DNA of 64,000 nt, from assembly GCF_003610785.1 (NCBI RefSeq), contig NZ_RAQQ01000009.1, positions 1 to 64,000 on the forward strand, in the 5' to 3' direction. The DNA is from Micromonospora globbae (lineage in GTDB: Bacteria; Actinomycetota; Actinomycetes; Mycobacteriales; Micromonosporaceae). Below the pieces are notes generated by a model, which was not told the DNA's origin, made no database searches, and was given only the letters and a program-made list of their open reading frames with translations. Shown here piece by piece: positions 1 to 9,561 of this stretch (the stretch's first letter is position 1; every line of letters starts with the position of its first letter). The position numbers and the translations under genes were made by a program.

Positions 1-75
1 ATCCCGACGGGCCTCGACCGCCAACCGGGTCGCACGCTCACGCAGCTCATCGTTGTACTTCTTCGGTGCAGGCAT
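1..75 (-). CDS. IS3-family transposase OrfA, N-terminal fragment (cut by window edge)
   Basis: The minus strand reads ATG at 75-73 and then 25 codons beginning MPAPKKYNDELRERATRLAV, which looks like the start of the small OrfA (helix-turn-helix, DNA-binding) subunit of an IS3-family transposase; the rest lies to the left of the window. A good ribosome binding site (GGGAGGAAC) sits about 9 bases upstream. OrfA and OrfB of this family together cut and join the element ends. Family assignment is from the N-terminal pattern only, so the IS subgroup cannot be named. Confidence 0.75.
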   Translation of the reverse strand, partial: MPAPKKYNDELRERATRLAVEARRD

Positions 76-147
76 CGCTGGTGTTCCTCCCAGGTTTCGA
101 TGTCTCCATCAAACCCGGGGCGGGACAGAACACCCGACCCCGCCAAA

Positions 148-175
148 CGCTGGGCTGGGCCACCCCAGCCCAGCG
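148..175. terminator. Perfect hairpin inside the IS leader
   Basis: CGCTGGGCTGGG (148-159) pairs with CCCAGCCCAGCG (164-175) around a CCAC loop, a 12-bp perfect stem upstream of the transposase start. IS elements often carry such hairpins to block read-through from neighbouring promoters; that role is inferred. There is no U tract on either side. Confidence 0.5.
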
Positions 176-227
176 ACTAGCCGAACTCATCACGCCCTAA
201 CAATTGCACTCACCACTTGACGCCACC

Positions 228-263
228 AGATCGAAAAGGCCGCCAACCTCATGATCAACGGGG
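228..263 (+). repeat. Half copy of the TGATCATGAGGTT palindromic repeat, interrupted by the IS
   Basis: Positions 228-257 match the reverse complement of the left half of the intact repeat at 29967-30025 at about 28 of 30 positions, starting AGATCGAAAAG and continuing through CCAACCTCATGATCA. The matching left arm is absent and IS sequence stands in its place. Confidence 0.7.
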
Positions 264-289
264 TAGAGGGGGACGGGACCGGGGGACGG

Positions 290-673
290 TCAGGCTACGT
301 TTCGTTGGGCTGGGACCGTTGCCTTGTGGGGTCGGCCGAGCCGGGCTTCCAGCCGGGCCACGTCGACCCGGGTGTGGCGCCGGTCGGCCAGGTCCTCCCA
401 GCCGATGGCGAGCAGCCGCAGCCGCTCGGACTCGCTGAAGCCACCCCACACGCCGTACGGCTCCCGGACCGAGAGGGCGTGCGCGGCGCACTCGGCCCGC
501 ACGGGGCAGGTACGGCAGACCGCCTTCGCTCCGGACTCCCGGCGCAGCCGGGAGGAGCCCCGCTCGCCGTCGGGGTGGAAGAACTGGGCGCTGTCCCGCC
601 CTCGGCAGGCGCCGAGCCGCTGCCAGTCCCAGAGATCGACGATGGGTCCGGGCAGTCTACGTACGTTCGACAT
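290..673 (-). CDS. whiD: WhiB-family [4Fe-4S] regulator, WhiD/WhiB3 type
   Basis: This 127-residue protein has the four cysteines that bind the iron-sulfur cluster of Wbl proteins (C23, C53, C56, C62) and the GVWGG turn (74-78) that contacts the primary sigma factor. The N-terminus (MSNVRRLPGP, then DLWDWQ and FFHPDGERG) is characteristic of Streptomyces WhiD and mycobacterial WhiB3, which control late sporulation and redox responses. The ATG at 673 is chosen over an in-frame ATG 13 codons upstream because GGAGGAGGGG lies just before it and the protein then starts like its relatives. It is divergent from the bldM-like gene at 926, the neighbour it also has in Streptomyces. The start shares a 252-bp region with bldM. 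Confidence 0.92.
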   Translation of the reverse strand: MSNVRRLPGPIVDLWDWQRLGACRGRDSAQFFHPDGERGSSRLRRESGAKAVCRTCPVRAECAAHALSVREPYGVWGGFSESERLRLLAIGWEDLADRRHTRVDVARLEARLGRPHKATVPAQRNVA

Positions 674-925
674 CAGCACCCCTCCTCCCGCGCGGCACCG
701 CGAGATACTCATGGCCGGCCTCCGGGCGGCGGGCCGCACAGGCGCACCGATCCCGGCCTGGATCTCCCGGTACCCGGGTGCCGCGCGACTCACACGTGTG
801 TGATCCAAAACCTCTGACGACTTGCGGCATATGCCCCATCTGTCGGAAAAGTTCGGAGGATTGCCGGGAACCTCCTCCCCGAGCGACCCCGTCGTGGTCT
901 GCTCGTTGGCGGAGAGGAGACCACA
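674..925. promoter_or_regulatory. Divergent whiD/bldM control region
   Basis: This 252-bp gap drives two developmental regulators in opposite directions. It contains the palindrome CACACGTGTG (790-801 region) and a less GC-rich stretch around 820-870. I could not identify a convincing WhiG-type promoter or a BldD box by eye. GGAGAGGAGA at 911-920 is the bldM ribosome binding site. Confidence 0.45.
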
Positions 926-1753
926 GTGCGTACCGTTCTTGTGTGCGTCCGGACACCGCTCGCGGCGCAACATCTCACCTCCGCGGCGGCCCGGCTCGGA
1001 CTGTCCGCGGTCGTCCGTACCGCCGTCTCCGATCCCGAGGTGATGCTGCGCCTCGCCGAGCGGCAACCGGACGTCGTACTCGCCGACACCGCGCTCACCC
1101 GCCCGGACAGCGCCGGCTTCGTCCGCCGGGTGCTGGCCCGCGCGCCGCAGGCCGCCGTGCTGCTGTTCGGGGCCGAGGAGTCCGAGGCGGCCGCGGCGAC
1201 CATCAACGCCGGCGCCCGCGGGCTGATCCAGGGCGCCGACCACGACCTCACGAGCGCCGTCGCCAAGGCGCTGCTGCTGCTCTCGGCGCCCGGCCGGGCG
1301 GCCCGCCACCGGGTCACCGACCCGGCCCGCGACACCGCGGCGGTCGGCGGCCCGGCCCGCTCGACGCCGCCCGGCCGCAGCGGCGGGGACCCCGGTCCGG
1401 GCTGGTCCGCCGGCCCCGCCGAGGGACCGGGCGGCGCGCCGGCGGTGGTGCCGGTGCAGCGCGGCGACGACGGGGCCGAGGGCAACGGCGGCGAGCCGGA
1501 GGGTACGCCGCCCGACGGGCAGCGGCCGGCGGCGAACGTACGCGCCGCGCGGGCGTCGGTGGGGCTGACGGAGCGGGAACTCCAAGTGCTGCTCGGCATG
1601 GCCGAGGGCAAGAGCAACGCCGAGATCGGGCGGGAGCTGTTCGTCTCCGAGGACACCGTCAAGACGCACGCCCGCCGGCTCTTCCGCAAGCTGGGCGCGC
1701 GGGACCGGGCGCACGCCGTGGCCGCCGGCTTCCGGGCCGGACTGGTGGCCTGA
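926..1753 (+). CDS. bldM: BldM-like orphan response regulator with atypical receiver
   Basis: The 275-residue protein has a receiver-like domain (about 1-122), a Gly/Pro-rich linker (about 123-210) and a LuxR/NarL helix-turn-helix (211-275; ERELQVLLGMAEGKSNAEIG onward) that closely resembles, from memory, the C-terminus of Streptomyces BldM. Position next to whiD and upstream of guaB supports orthology. The receiver keeps an aspartate at the phosphorylation position (D54) but lacks the N-terminal acidic pair (CVRTP instead of CDDSP) and the usual lysine (GLIQG), so phosphorylation-independent action is likely. The GTG at 926 follows GGAGAGGAGA. BldM directs genes for aerial hyphae and sporulation, alone or with WhiI; the target set here is inference. 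The long linker is not in the Streptomyces protein as I recall it. Confidence 0.8.
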   Translation: MRTVLVCVRTPLAAQHLTSAAARLGLSAVVRTAVSDPEVMLRLAERQPDVVLADTALTRPDSAGFVRRVLARAPQAAVLLFGAEESEAAAATINAGARGLIQGADHDLTSAVAKALLLLSAPGRAARHRVTDPARDTAAVGGPARSTPPGRSGGDPGPGWSAGPAEGPGGAPAVVPVQRGDDGAEGNGGEPEGTPPDGQRPAANVRAARASVGLTERELQVLLGMAEGKSNAEIGRELFVSEDTVKTHARRLFRKLGARDRAHAVAAGFRAGLVA

Positions 1754-1816
1754 CCGAGGGTCCGCCGGGATCGGGCCGTCGCCTTCGACCCGGACACCGC
1801 CGGCACGAGCGAACGG

Positions 1817-3972
<2,156 letters not shown>

Positions 3973-4010
3973 CCCCCCACCACCACCCCCGACACCAGCA
4001 GGAGTGAGCC

Positions 4011-5129
4011 ATGCGTGACGTGGTCGAGATCGGGTTGGGCAAGACCGCGCAACGCGGCTACCACCTGGACGACATCGCGATCGTGCCGAGCCGCCGGACC
4101 AGGGACGTCGACGACGTCTCCACGGCCTGGCAGCTCGACGCGTACCAGTTCGGCATCCCGTGCGTCGGGCACCCCTCCGACGCCACGATGAGCCCGGCCT
4201 CCGCCGTGCGGCTGGGGCAGCTCGGCGGTCTCGGCGTCCTCAACGTCGAAGGGCTGTGGACCCGCTACGAGAACCCCACGAAGGTGCTGGAGGAGCTGGC
4301 CGGGCTCGACGAGGACGCCCGCGCCACCAAGCGGCTCCAGGAGGTGTACGCCGAGCCGATCCGCCCCGACCTCATTGCCGAGCGGGTGCGCGAGCTGCGG
4401 GCCGGCGGCGGCACGGTGGCCGTGCGGGTCTCCCCGCAGCACACCCTGGCGCTCGCCCCGGTGATCCTCGACGCCGGCGTGGACATCCTGGTCATCCAGG
4501 GCACGATCGTCTCCGCCGAGCACGTCTCGACCACCGACGAGCCGCTGAACCTCAAGGAGTTCATCGCCGACCTCGACCTGCCGGTCATCGTGGGCGGCTG
4601 CACCGACTACAAGACGGCGCTGCACCTCATGCGGACGGGCGCGGCCGGCGTCATCGTCGGCATCGGCGGCGACGACTGGTCGACCACCGAGTCGGTGCTC
4701 GGCATCCGGGTGCCGATGGCCACCGCCATCGCCGACGCCGCGGCGGCCCGCCGGGACTACCTGGACGAGACCGGCGGCCGGTACGTGCACCTGATCGCCG
4801 ACGGCGACATCCGGACCTCCGGCGACATCGCGAAGGCGCTGGGCTGCGGTGCGGACGCCGTGATGCTCGGCGAGCCGCTCTCCCGGTGCACCGAGGCGCC
4901 CGCCGGCGGGGCCTGGTGGCACTCGGCGGCCAGCCACCCGTCGCTGCCCCGAGGCGCGTTCTCCGTCGCCAGCGAGCCGCTCGGCTCGATGGAGCAGGTC
5001 CTCTCCGGCCCGGCCGACGAGCCGGACGGCCAGCTGAACCTGTTCGGCGGGCTGCGCCGCGCGATGGCCAAGTGCGGCTACCGCGACCTCAAGGAGTTCC
5101 AGAAGGTCGGCCTGGTCCTGGACCGCTGA
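4011..5129 (+). CDS. guaB3: GuaB3 family IMP dehydrogenase-like protein
   Basis: This 372-residue barrel protein is related to IMP dehydrogenase and GMP reductase but lacks the CBS domains and the Cys-containing loop; the equivalent region reads GIGGDDWSTTES. It keeps the phosphate-binding segment ([18 protein letters not shown]). Actinobacterial GuaB3 proteins are usually labelled IMP dehydrogenase; work on homologues points to GMP reductase activity for some of them, so GMP-to-IMP recycling is the likely role but is not proven here. The ATG at 4011 follows AGCAGGAGTGAGCC. It sits directly behind guaB, as in mycobacteria. Confidence 0.9.
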   Translation: MRDVVEIGLGKTAQRGYHLDDIAIVPSRRTRDVDDVSTAWQLDAYQFGIPCVGHPSDATMSPASAVRLGQLGGLGVLNVEGLWTRYENPTKVLEELAGLDEDARATKRLQEVYAEPIRPDLIAERVRELRAGGGTVAVRVSPQHTLALAPVILDAGVDILVIQGTIVSAEHVSTTDEPLNLKEFIADLDLPVIVGGCTDYKTALHLMRTGAAGVIVGIGGDDWSTTESVLGIRVPMATAIADAAAARRDYLDETGGRYVHLIADGDIRTSGDIAKALGCGADAVMLGEPLSRCTEAPAGGAWWHSAASHPSLPRGAFSVASEPLGSMEQVLSGPADEPDGQLNLFGGLRRAMAKCGYRDLKEFQKVGLVLDR

Positions 5130-5166
5130 CCTGCGCGAACCCGCCGTACCGCACCGGCCGCGCCGA

Positions 5167-5178
5167 TAGGCTCGGCCG
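5167..5178 (+). promoter_or_regulatory. -10 box TAGGCT placed for a leaderless transcript
   Basis: TAGGCT (5167-5172) is followed by six bases and then the GTG start of the peptidase gene, with no ribosome binding site between. This spacing puts the transcription start at the GTG. Confidence 0.5.
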
Positions 5179-6579
5179 GTGCGACGTATCTACCGGCCCG
5201 TGCTCGCCGCCGCGTTGGTGGTGGTGCTCGCGGCCAGCGGGTGCACCCGGTCCGATGAGGACCACGCGTTCCGGCCGGGCGGCGCGGACGCGGGCGACCC
5301 GTACGTGCCGGGGCGCGGCAACGGCGGGTACGACGTGGCGCACTACGCCCTCGACGTGCGGTACGACCCGGCGAGCGACCGGCTGACCGGGAACGCCACG
5401 GTGACCGCCACCGCCACCCAGGGACTGTCCCGGTTCAACCTGGACCTCGCGGGGCTGGACGTCGCGCGGGTGACCGTCGACGGCGCCGCCGCCGCGCACC
5501 GGCGGACCGGGGAGGAACTGGTCGTCACCCCGGCCCGCGGGCTGCCGCGGGGCGCCCGCTTCACCGTCGAGGTGGCGTACGCCGGGGTGCCGGCCGCCGT
5601 CGCCGACGGCGCCCTGGGTTCCGGCGGTTTCCTCCACACCGACGACGGCGCGATCGCCCTCGGCCAGCCGGACTCGGCGGCGACCTGGTTCCCGGTCAAC
5701 GACCACCCCTCGGACAAGGCCACCTACGACATCGCCGTCACCGTCCCGGATGGCCTGGCGGCGCTCAGCAACGGAGTTCCCGGGCCGCGGAGCAGCGCCG
5801 ACGGGTGGACCACCTGGCGGTGGAGCGAGCGCGCACCGATGGCCAGCTACCTGACCACGTTGGTGATCGGCGACTACCGGGTCAGCACGGGCACGCACGC
5901 GGGTCGGCCCATGGTCACCGCGGTGCCCGCGGGCGAGCCGGCCACCGGGCCCGCCGCCGTCTCGCTCGCCCGCACCGGCGCGATCGCCGACTTCCTGGCC
6001 AGCCGCTTCGGGCCGTACCCCTTCGACTCGTACGGGGGGATCGCGGTCGCCGACGAGCGGATCGGGTACGCGCTGGAGACCCAGTCCCGACCCGTGTACG
6101 GGCCGGGGTTCTTCGCCGACGGCCGGCCCAACCCGACGGTGGTGGCGCACGAACTGGCCCACCAGTGGTTCGGGGACAGCGTCTCGCTGCACCGGTGGAG
6201 CGACATCTGGCTCAACGAGGGCTTCGCCACGTACGCCGAATGGCTCTGGGAGGAGCACGACGGCGGGCGGAGCGTGCAGCGCCAGTTCGAGGCGCAGTAC
6301 GCGACCACCGACTGGTCGCAGCCCTCCGTGGACCCGGGCCGGGACGGCATGTTCGGCAACGCCGTCTACCGGCGCGGCGCGCTGGCCGTGCACGCCCTGC
6401 GCCGCACCGTCGGCGACGACGCGTTCTTCCGCATCCTCCGCGAGTGGACGGCGCAGCGGCGCGGCGGCAACGGCACGACCGCGGACCTGGTCGCCCTCGC
6501 CGAGCGGGTCTCCGGCCGGCAGGTGCGGCCGGTCCTCGACGCCTGGCTCGTCGGCGCCAGCCCACCGGCCCTGCCGTGA
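5179..6579 (+). CDS. M1 family (aminopeptidase N-like) metallopeptidase, lipoprotein
   Basis: The 466-residue protein begins with a lipoprotein signal (MRRIYRPVLAAALVVVLAASGC, cysteine of the lipobox at 22), so it is exported and lipid-anchored on the outer face of the membrane. The zinc site is complete: HELAH at 324-328 and the downstream glutamate in WLNEGFATYAEW. The exopeptidase GAMEN motif is replaced by YALETQ, so substrate preference may differ from classical aminopeptidases. It probably trims extracellular peptides. The next gene (6699) is a close paralogue, showing tandem duplication. The GTG at 5179 has no ribosome binding site but follows a -10 box at leaderless spacing. Confidence 0.88.
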   Translation: MRRIYRPVLAAALVVVLAASGCTRSDEDHAFRPGGADAGDPYVPGRGNGGYDVAHYALDVRYDPASDRLTGNATVTATATQGLSRFNLDLAGLDVARVTVDGAAAAHRRTGEELVVTPARGLPRGARFTVEVAYAGVPAAVADGALGSGGFLHTDDGAIALGQPDSAATWFPVNDHPSDKATYDIAVTVPDGLAALSNGVPGPRSSADGWTTWRWSERAPMASYLTTLVIGDYRVSTGTHAGRPMVTAVPAGEPATGPAAVSLARTGAIADFLASRFGPYPFDSYGGIAVADERIGYALETQSRPVYGPGFFADGRPNPTVVAHELAHQWFGDSVSLHRWSDIWLNEGFATYAEWLWEEHDGGRSVQRQFEAQYATTDWSQPSVDPGRDGMFGNAVYRRGALAVHALRRTVGDDAFFRILREWTAQRRGGNGTTADLVALAERVSGRQVRPVLDAWLVGASPPALP

Positions 6580-6698
6580 CGGGCCCGTGATGGTCGCTCG
6601 GTAGGCTGCCGCGGACGGACCGGGCGGGGCGCCGGTGCGCTCGACCGGCGCGCCGGGGCGGGCGCGCGGCCCGTCGGCGACAGCGGGAGGGCGAGGCG

Positions 6699-8159
6699 AT
6701 GAGGCAGCCACGGCGGTCTCTGGGTGCGGGTGTCGGTCTGCTGCTGGTCGGGGGACTGCTCGCCGCGTGCGGCTCGGCGCCCGACGACACCGGCGCCGAT
6801 CCCGTGGCCGGCACGTCGTCGCCGGCCGAGCGGCGTTTCACCCCCGGTGCGGCGGGCGCGGGCGACCCGTACTTCCCCAGCTACGGCAACGGCGGCTACG
6901 ACGTCGACCGCTACACCGTCAAGGTGCGGTACGACCCGGCGAAGGACCGGCTCACCGGCACCACCACCGTGCACGCCTCCGCGACCAGCGACCTGTCCGC
7001 GTTCAACCTGGACCTCGCGGGACTGACCGTGCGCTCGGTGACCGTCGACGGCGCCGCCGCGAAGCACGCCCGCAAGGGCGACGAGCTGGTGGTCACGCCG
7101 GCCCGCGGCCTCATCGCGGGCAACGGCTTCGTCGCCGAGATCGCGTACGAGGGTGAGCCCGAGCCGCTGGCGAACGAGGCGCTCGGCGAGGGCGGCTTCA
7201 TCCACACCTCGGACGGCGCGATCGCGCTCGGCCAGCCCGAGTCCGCGAGCACCTGGTTCCCGGTCAACGACCACCCGTCGGACAAGGCCACGTACGACTT
7301 CGAGATCACCGTCCCGGAGGGACTGACGGCGGTCAGCAACGGGGTGCCGGGCGGAAAGTCGAGCGCGGACGGCTGGACCACCTGGAAGTGGTCCGAGCGG
7401 GCGCCCATGGCCAGCTACCTGAGCTTCGTGATGATCGGCGAGCTGCGCGTGACCACGGGGAAGCACAAGGGGCGGCCCGTCTACAGCGCGATCGACGCCG
7501 ACGTGCCCGAGGGTGCGGCGGACGAGTCGATCGAGGACACCGTGGAGGTCGCCGACTACCTGGAGACCGTCTTCGGGCCGTACCCGTTCGAGGCGTACGG
7601 CGGGGTGGTGGTCTCCGACAGCCGGATCCGGTACGCGCTGGAGACGCAGTCCCGGCCGGTCTACTCGGTGAGCTTCTTCCGGCAGGGCGTCAACACGGAG
7701 GTGGTGGCGCACGAGCTCGCGCACCAGTGGTTCGGCGACAGCGTCTCGCTGAACCGGTGGGGCGACATCTGGCTCAACGAGGGCCTCGCCACGTACGCCG
7801 AGTGGCTCTGGACCGAGCACCGGGGCGGCCGGAGCGCGGAGGAGTCGTTCATCGACCGGTACCACGGATCGTCCACCCAGCTCTGGCGTACGCCGCCGGG
7901 CCGGCCGGGCGTGGAGAACCTGTTCAGCAACTCCGTCTACCAGCGGGGCGGGATGACCGTGCACGCCCTGCGGGTGGCCGTCGGCGACGACGCGTTCTTC
8001 AAGATCCTGAAGACCTGGGCGGCGGAGAAGCGCAACGGCAACGGCACCACGGCCGAGTTCGTGGCGCTCGCCGAGCGCGTCTCGGGCAAGAAGCTCGACG
8101 CCCTGTTCGACGCCTGGCTCTACGGCACCGAACGCCCCGCCGAGCCCAAACCCCTGTAA
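6699..8159 (+). CDS. M1 family metallopeptidase, lipoprotein (tandem paralogue)
   Basis: A 486-residue relative of the preceding gene with the same architecture: lipoprotein signal ending LLAAC, a conserved start of the mature domain (GDPY, YGNGGYDVDRYTVKVRYDPA), HELAH at 338-342 and WLNEGLATYAEW. It too has YALETQ in place of GAMEN. The catalytic domains align nearly throughout (for example FNLDLAGL and TWFPVNDHPSDKATYD occur in both). The ATG at 6699 follows GGGAGGGCGAGG. A dispersed palindromic repeat lies just downstream and may serve as the transcript end. Confidence 0.88.
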   Translation: MRQPRRSLGAGVGLLLVGGLLAACGSAPDDTGADPVAGTSSPAERRFTPGAAGAGDPYFPSYGNGGYDVDRYTVKVRYDPAKDRLTGTTTVHASATSDLSAFNLDLAGLTVRSVTVDGAAAKHARKGDELVVTPARGLIAGNGFVAEIAYEGEPEPLANEALGEGGFIHTSDGAIALGQPESASTWFPVNDHPSDKATYDFEITVPEGLTAVSNGVPGGKSSADGWTTWKWSERAPMASYLSFVMIGELRVTTGKHKGRPVYSAIDADVPEGAADESIEDTVEVADYLETVFGPYPFEAYGGVVVSDSRIRYALETQSRPVYSVSFFRQGVNTEVVAHELAHQWFGDSVSLNRWGDIWLNEGLATYAEWLWTEHRGGRSAEESFIDRYHGSSTQLWRTPPGRPGVENLFSNSVYQRGGMTVHALRVAVGDDAFFKILKTWAAEKRNGNGTTAEFVALAERVSGKKLDALFDAWLYGTERPAEPKPL

Positions 8160-8182
8160 CCCCGCGCGCCCCCGTCCCTCTT

Positions 8183-8263
8183 CCCCCGCGATCTTGCACT
8201 TTGTGCCCCGGCATTCCGGGCAAAAGCCACGAACGAGGGGCCGAAACTGCAAGATCGCGGGGG
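8183..8263. repeat. CGCGATCTTGCA-type intergenic palindrome
   Basis: The 16-base arm CCCCCGCGATCTTGCA (8183-8198) is the exact reverse complement of 8248-8263, separated by about 49 bp that includes CCCCGG and CCGGGC. It lies between the convergent peptidase and LCP genes. No second copy occurs in this window; I recall similar elements scattered through Micromonospora genomes. Confidence 0.7.
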
Positions 8264-8302
8264 AGAGGGGGCGGGGGCGCGGGGAGGGGAGCGCGGGGAG
8301 GG

Positions 8303-9427
8303 TTAGGTTTTGACTTTCAGGGTTGGGTGTTTTGTCAGGTAGGCGTCGGCGCGGCCGGCGCGTAGTTCGGTGAGGAAGCGGCGGCCGACCGTGGTCAGCT
8401 GCTCGCCCCGGTAGGAGCCGCCCGAGCCCACCGACGAGCCGGGCAGGCCGACCAGCACGAACCTGTCGGCGGGCAGGCCGCCCAGGGCGTACGCGAACTC
8501 GACAAGCCGCCGCCCGCCCCCGGCGTAGACGAGCGTGTCGCCGAGGGCGTCGACGACCTGCTGCACCTGGTCGGGGTCGCGGGCCAACCCCTGGTCGAGG
8601 ATCTTCCGAGCCAGCGCCCGGATCAGCTGCTGCTGATGGCGTTGCCGGCTGTAGTCACCGCCCGGGATGTAGCGCTGCCGCGCGTAGTCCAGCGCCTGCC
8701 AGCCGGTCAGGTGGCGCCGGCCCTTCTCGTACACCATCTGCGGCCCCGTGTAGCCGCCGGGCGCGCTCGCCCGGTGCCGGCCGTCGGGCTGCCGGTGCCG
8801 CGAGACGACCCGCTGGTCGACGTAGATGTCGACCCCGCCGAGGCTGTCGACCAGCCGGTCGAAGCCGTTGAAGGTGAGCACCGCCCCGGCGTCGATCCGC
8901 AGCCCCGTGTAGCCGCTCACCGTGCTCCGCAGCAGCTCGTACCCCTGGGCGGTGTCCGGCTGCTTCGGACGGCCCGGCACCCTGCTGCCGTAGCTCATGG
9001 CGTGGGTGAGCTTGGTGCGCCCGCCCCGGTAGCCCGCCTTCGGGAAGGCCGGGATGTCGACCACCAGGTCGCGGGGGAGGGAGAAGAGGTACGCCCTGCC
9101 CAGCCCGCGCGGCACGTGCAGGACGAGCACGGCGTCGGCGTGCGGCTCCCAGCCGGGGACGCTGACCCGGGTGTCCACGCCCACCAGCAGCAGGTTGAGC
9201 GGCCCGGTGATGTCGGCCCCCGGAGGCGGTGGCGGCGGGCTCGGTGTCGTGCTGGGCGAGGCCGGTGTGGACGGACCGGGCGTGAGCACGGGCGTCGCCC
9301 CGCGGTCCGTACGCGGTCCACCCACCAGTCGCGTGGCCACGACGCCGCCCGCCACGACGAGCACGACGGCCGCCAGCAGCGCCACGAGCAGCAACCGGCG
9401 GCGCGGCACGGCCGAACCGAGGACCAT
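8303..9427 (-). CDS. LytR-CpsA-Psr (LCP) family cell-wall glycopolymer ligase
   Basis: The 374-residue protein has a short basic N-terminus, one transmembrane helix (about 11-32), a Pro/Thr/Ser linker (about 40-70) and an extracytoplasmic LCP domain with the family's landmarks: LNLLLVGVDTR, DAVLVLHV, LFSLPRDLVVDIP, TKLTHAMSYG and the ALDYARQRY segment with conserved arginines. LCP enzymes transfer polymers such as teichoic acids or arabinogalactan from lipid carriers to peptidoglycan. The ATG at 9427 is preceded by GGAGGGGGTGG. It is divergent from the GMC oxidoreductase; no polymer synthesis genes lie nearby, so the polymer is unknown. Confidence 0.88.
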   Translation of the reverse strand: MVLGSAVPRRRLLLVALLAAVVLVVAGGVVATRLVGGPRTDRGATPVLTPGPSTPASPSTTPSPPPPPPGADITGPLNLLLVGVDTRVSVPGWEPHADAVLVLHVPRGLGRAYLFSLPRDLVVDIPAFPKAGYRGGRTKLTHAMSYGSRVPGRPKQPDTAQGYELLRSTVSGYTGLRIDAGAVLTFNGFDRLVDSLGGVDIYVDQRVVSRHRQPDGRHRASAPGGYTGPQMVYEKGRRHLTGWQALDYARQRYIPGGDYSRQRHQQQLIRALARKILDQGLARDPDQVQQVVDALGDTLVYAGGGRRLVEFAYALGGLPADRFVLVGLPGSSVGSGGSYRGEQLTTVGRRFLTELRAGRADAYLTKHPTLKVKT

Positions 9428-9561
9428 CTGGCCACCCCCTCCACCGTGGGACGACGGGTGCCTCCGGTTGCCTCCCGGTGGCGCCGGTACGGCCCGGTGC
9501 TGTGGATGATCGCGCGAAACTGACCCTGGCGCGACAGCTACCGACCGGTAATGATGCGGTG

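Larger units (their letters stand above)
1..227 (-). mobile_element. Left end of an IS3-like insertion sequence
   Basis: The element includes the OrfA start and about 150 bp of upstream leader. Its outer end is placed at 225-227 because the sequence TGGCGTCAAGTGG, read on the minus strand from 225, has the TG start typical of IS3 ends, and because homology to the palindromic repeat seen intact at 29967-30025 begins abruptly at 228. The other end and the target duplication are outside the window, so the boundary is inferred from one side only. Confidence 0.55.

Noticed and set aside
674..925. Sigma-WhiG promoter between whiD and bldM
   Set aside because: No TAAA-N15-GCCGATAA pattern could be found on either strand.
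290..1714. 474-codon minus-strand frame ending in the WhiD sequence
   Set aside because: Only the last 127 codons match the Wbl family and have a ribosome binding site; the rest is antisense to the bldM-like gene.
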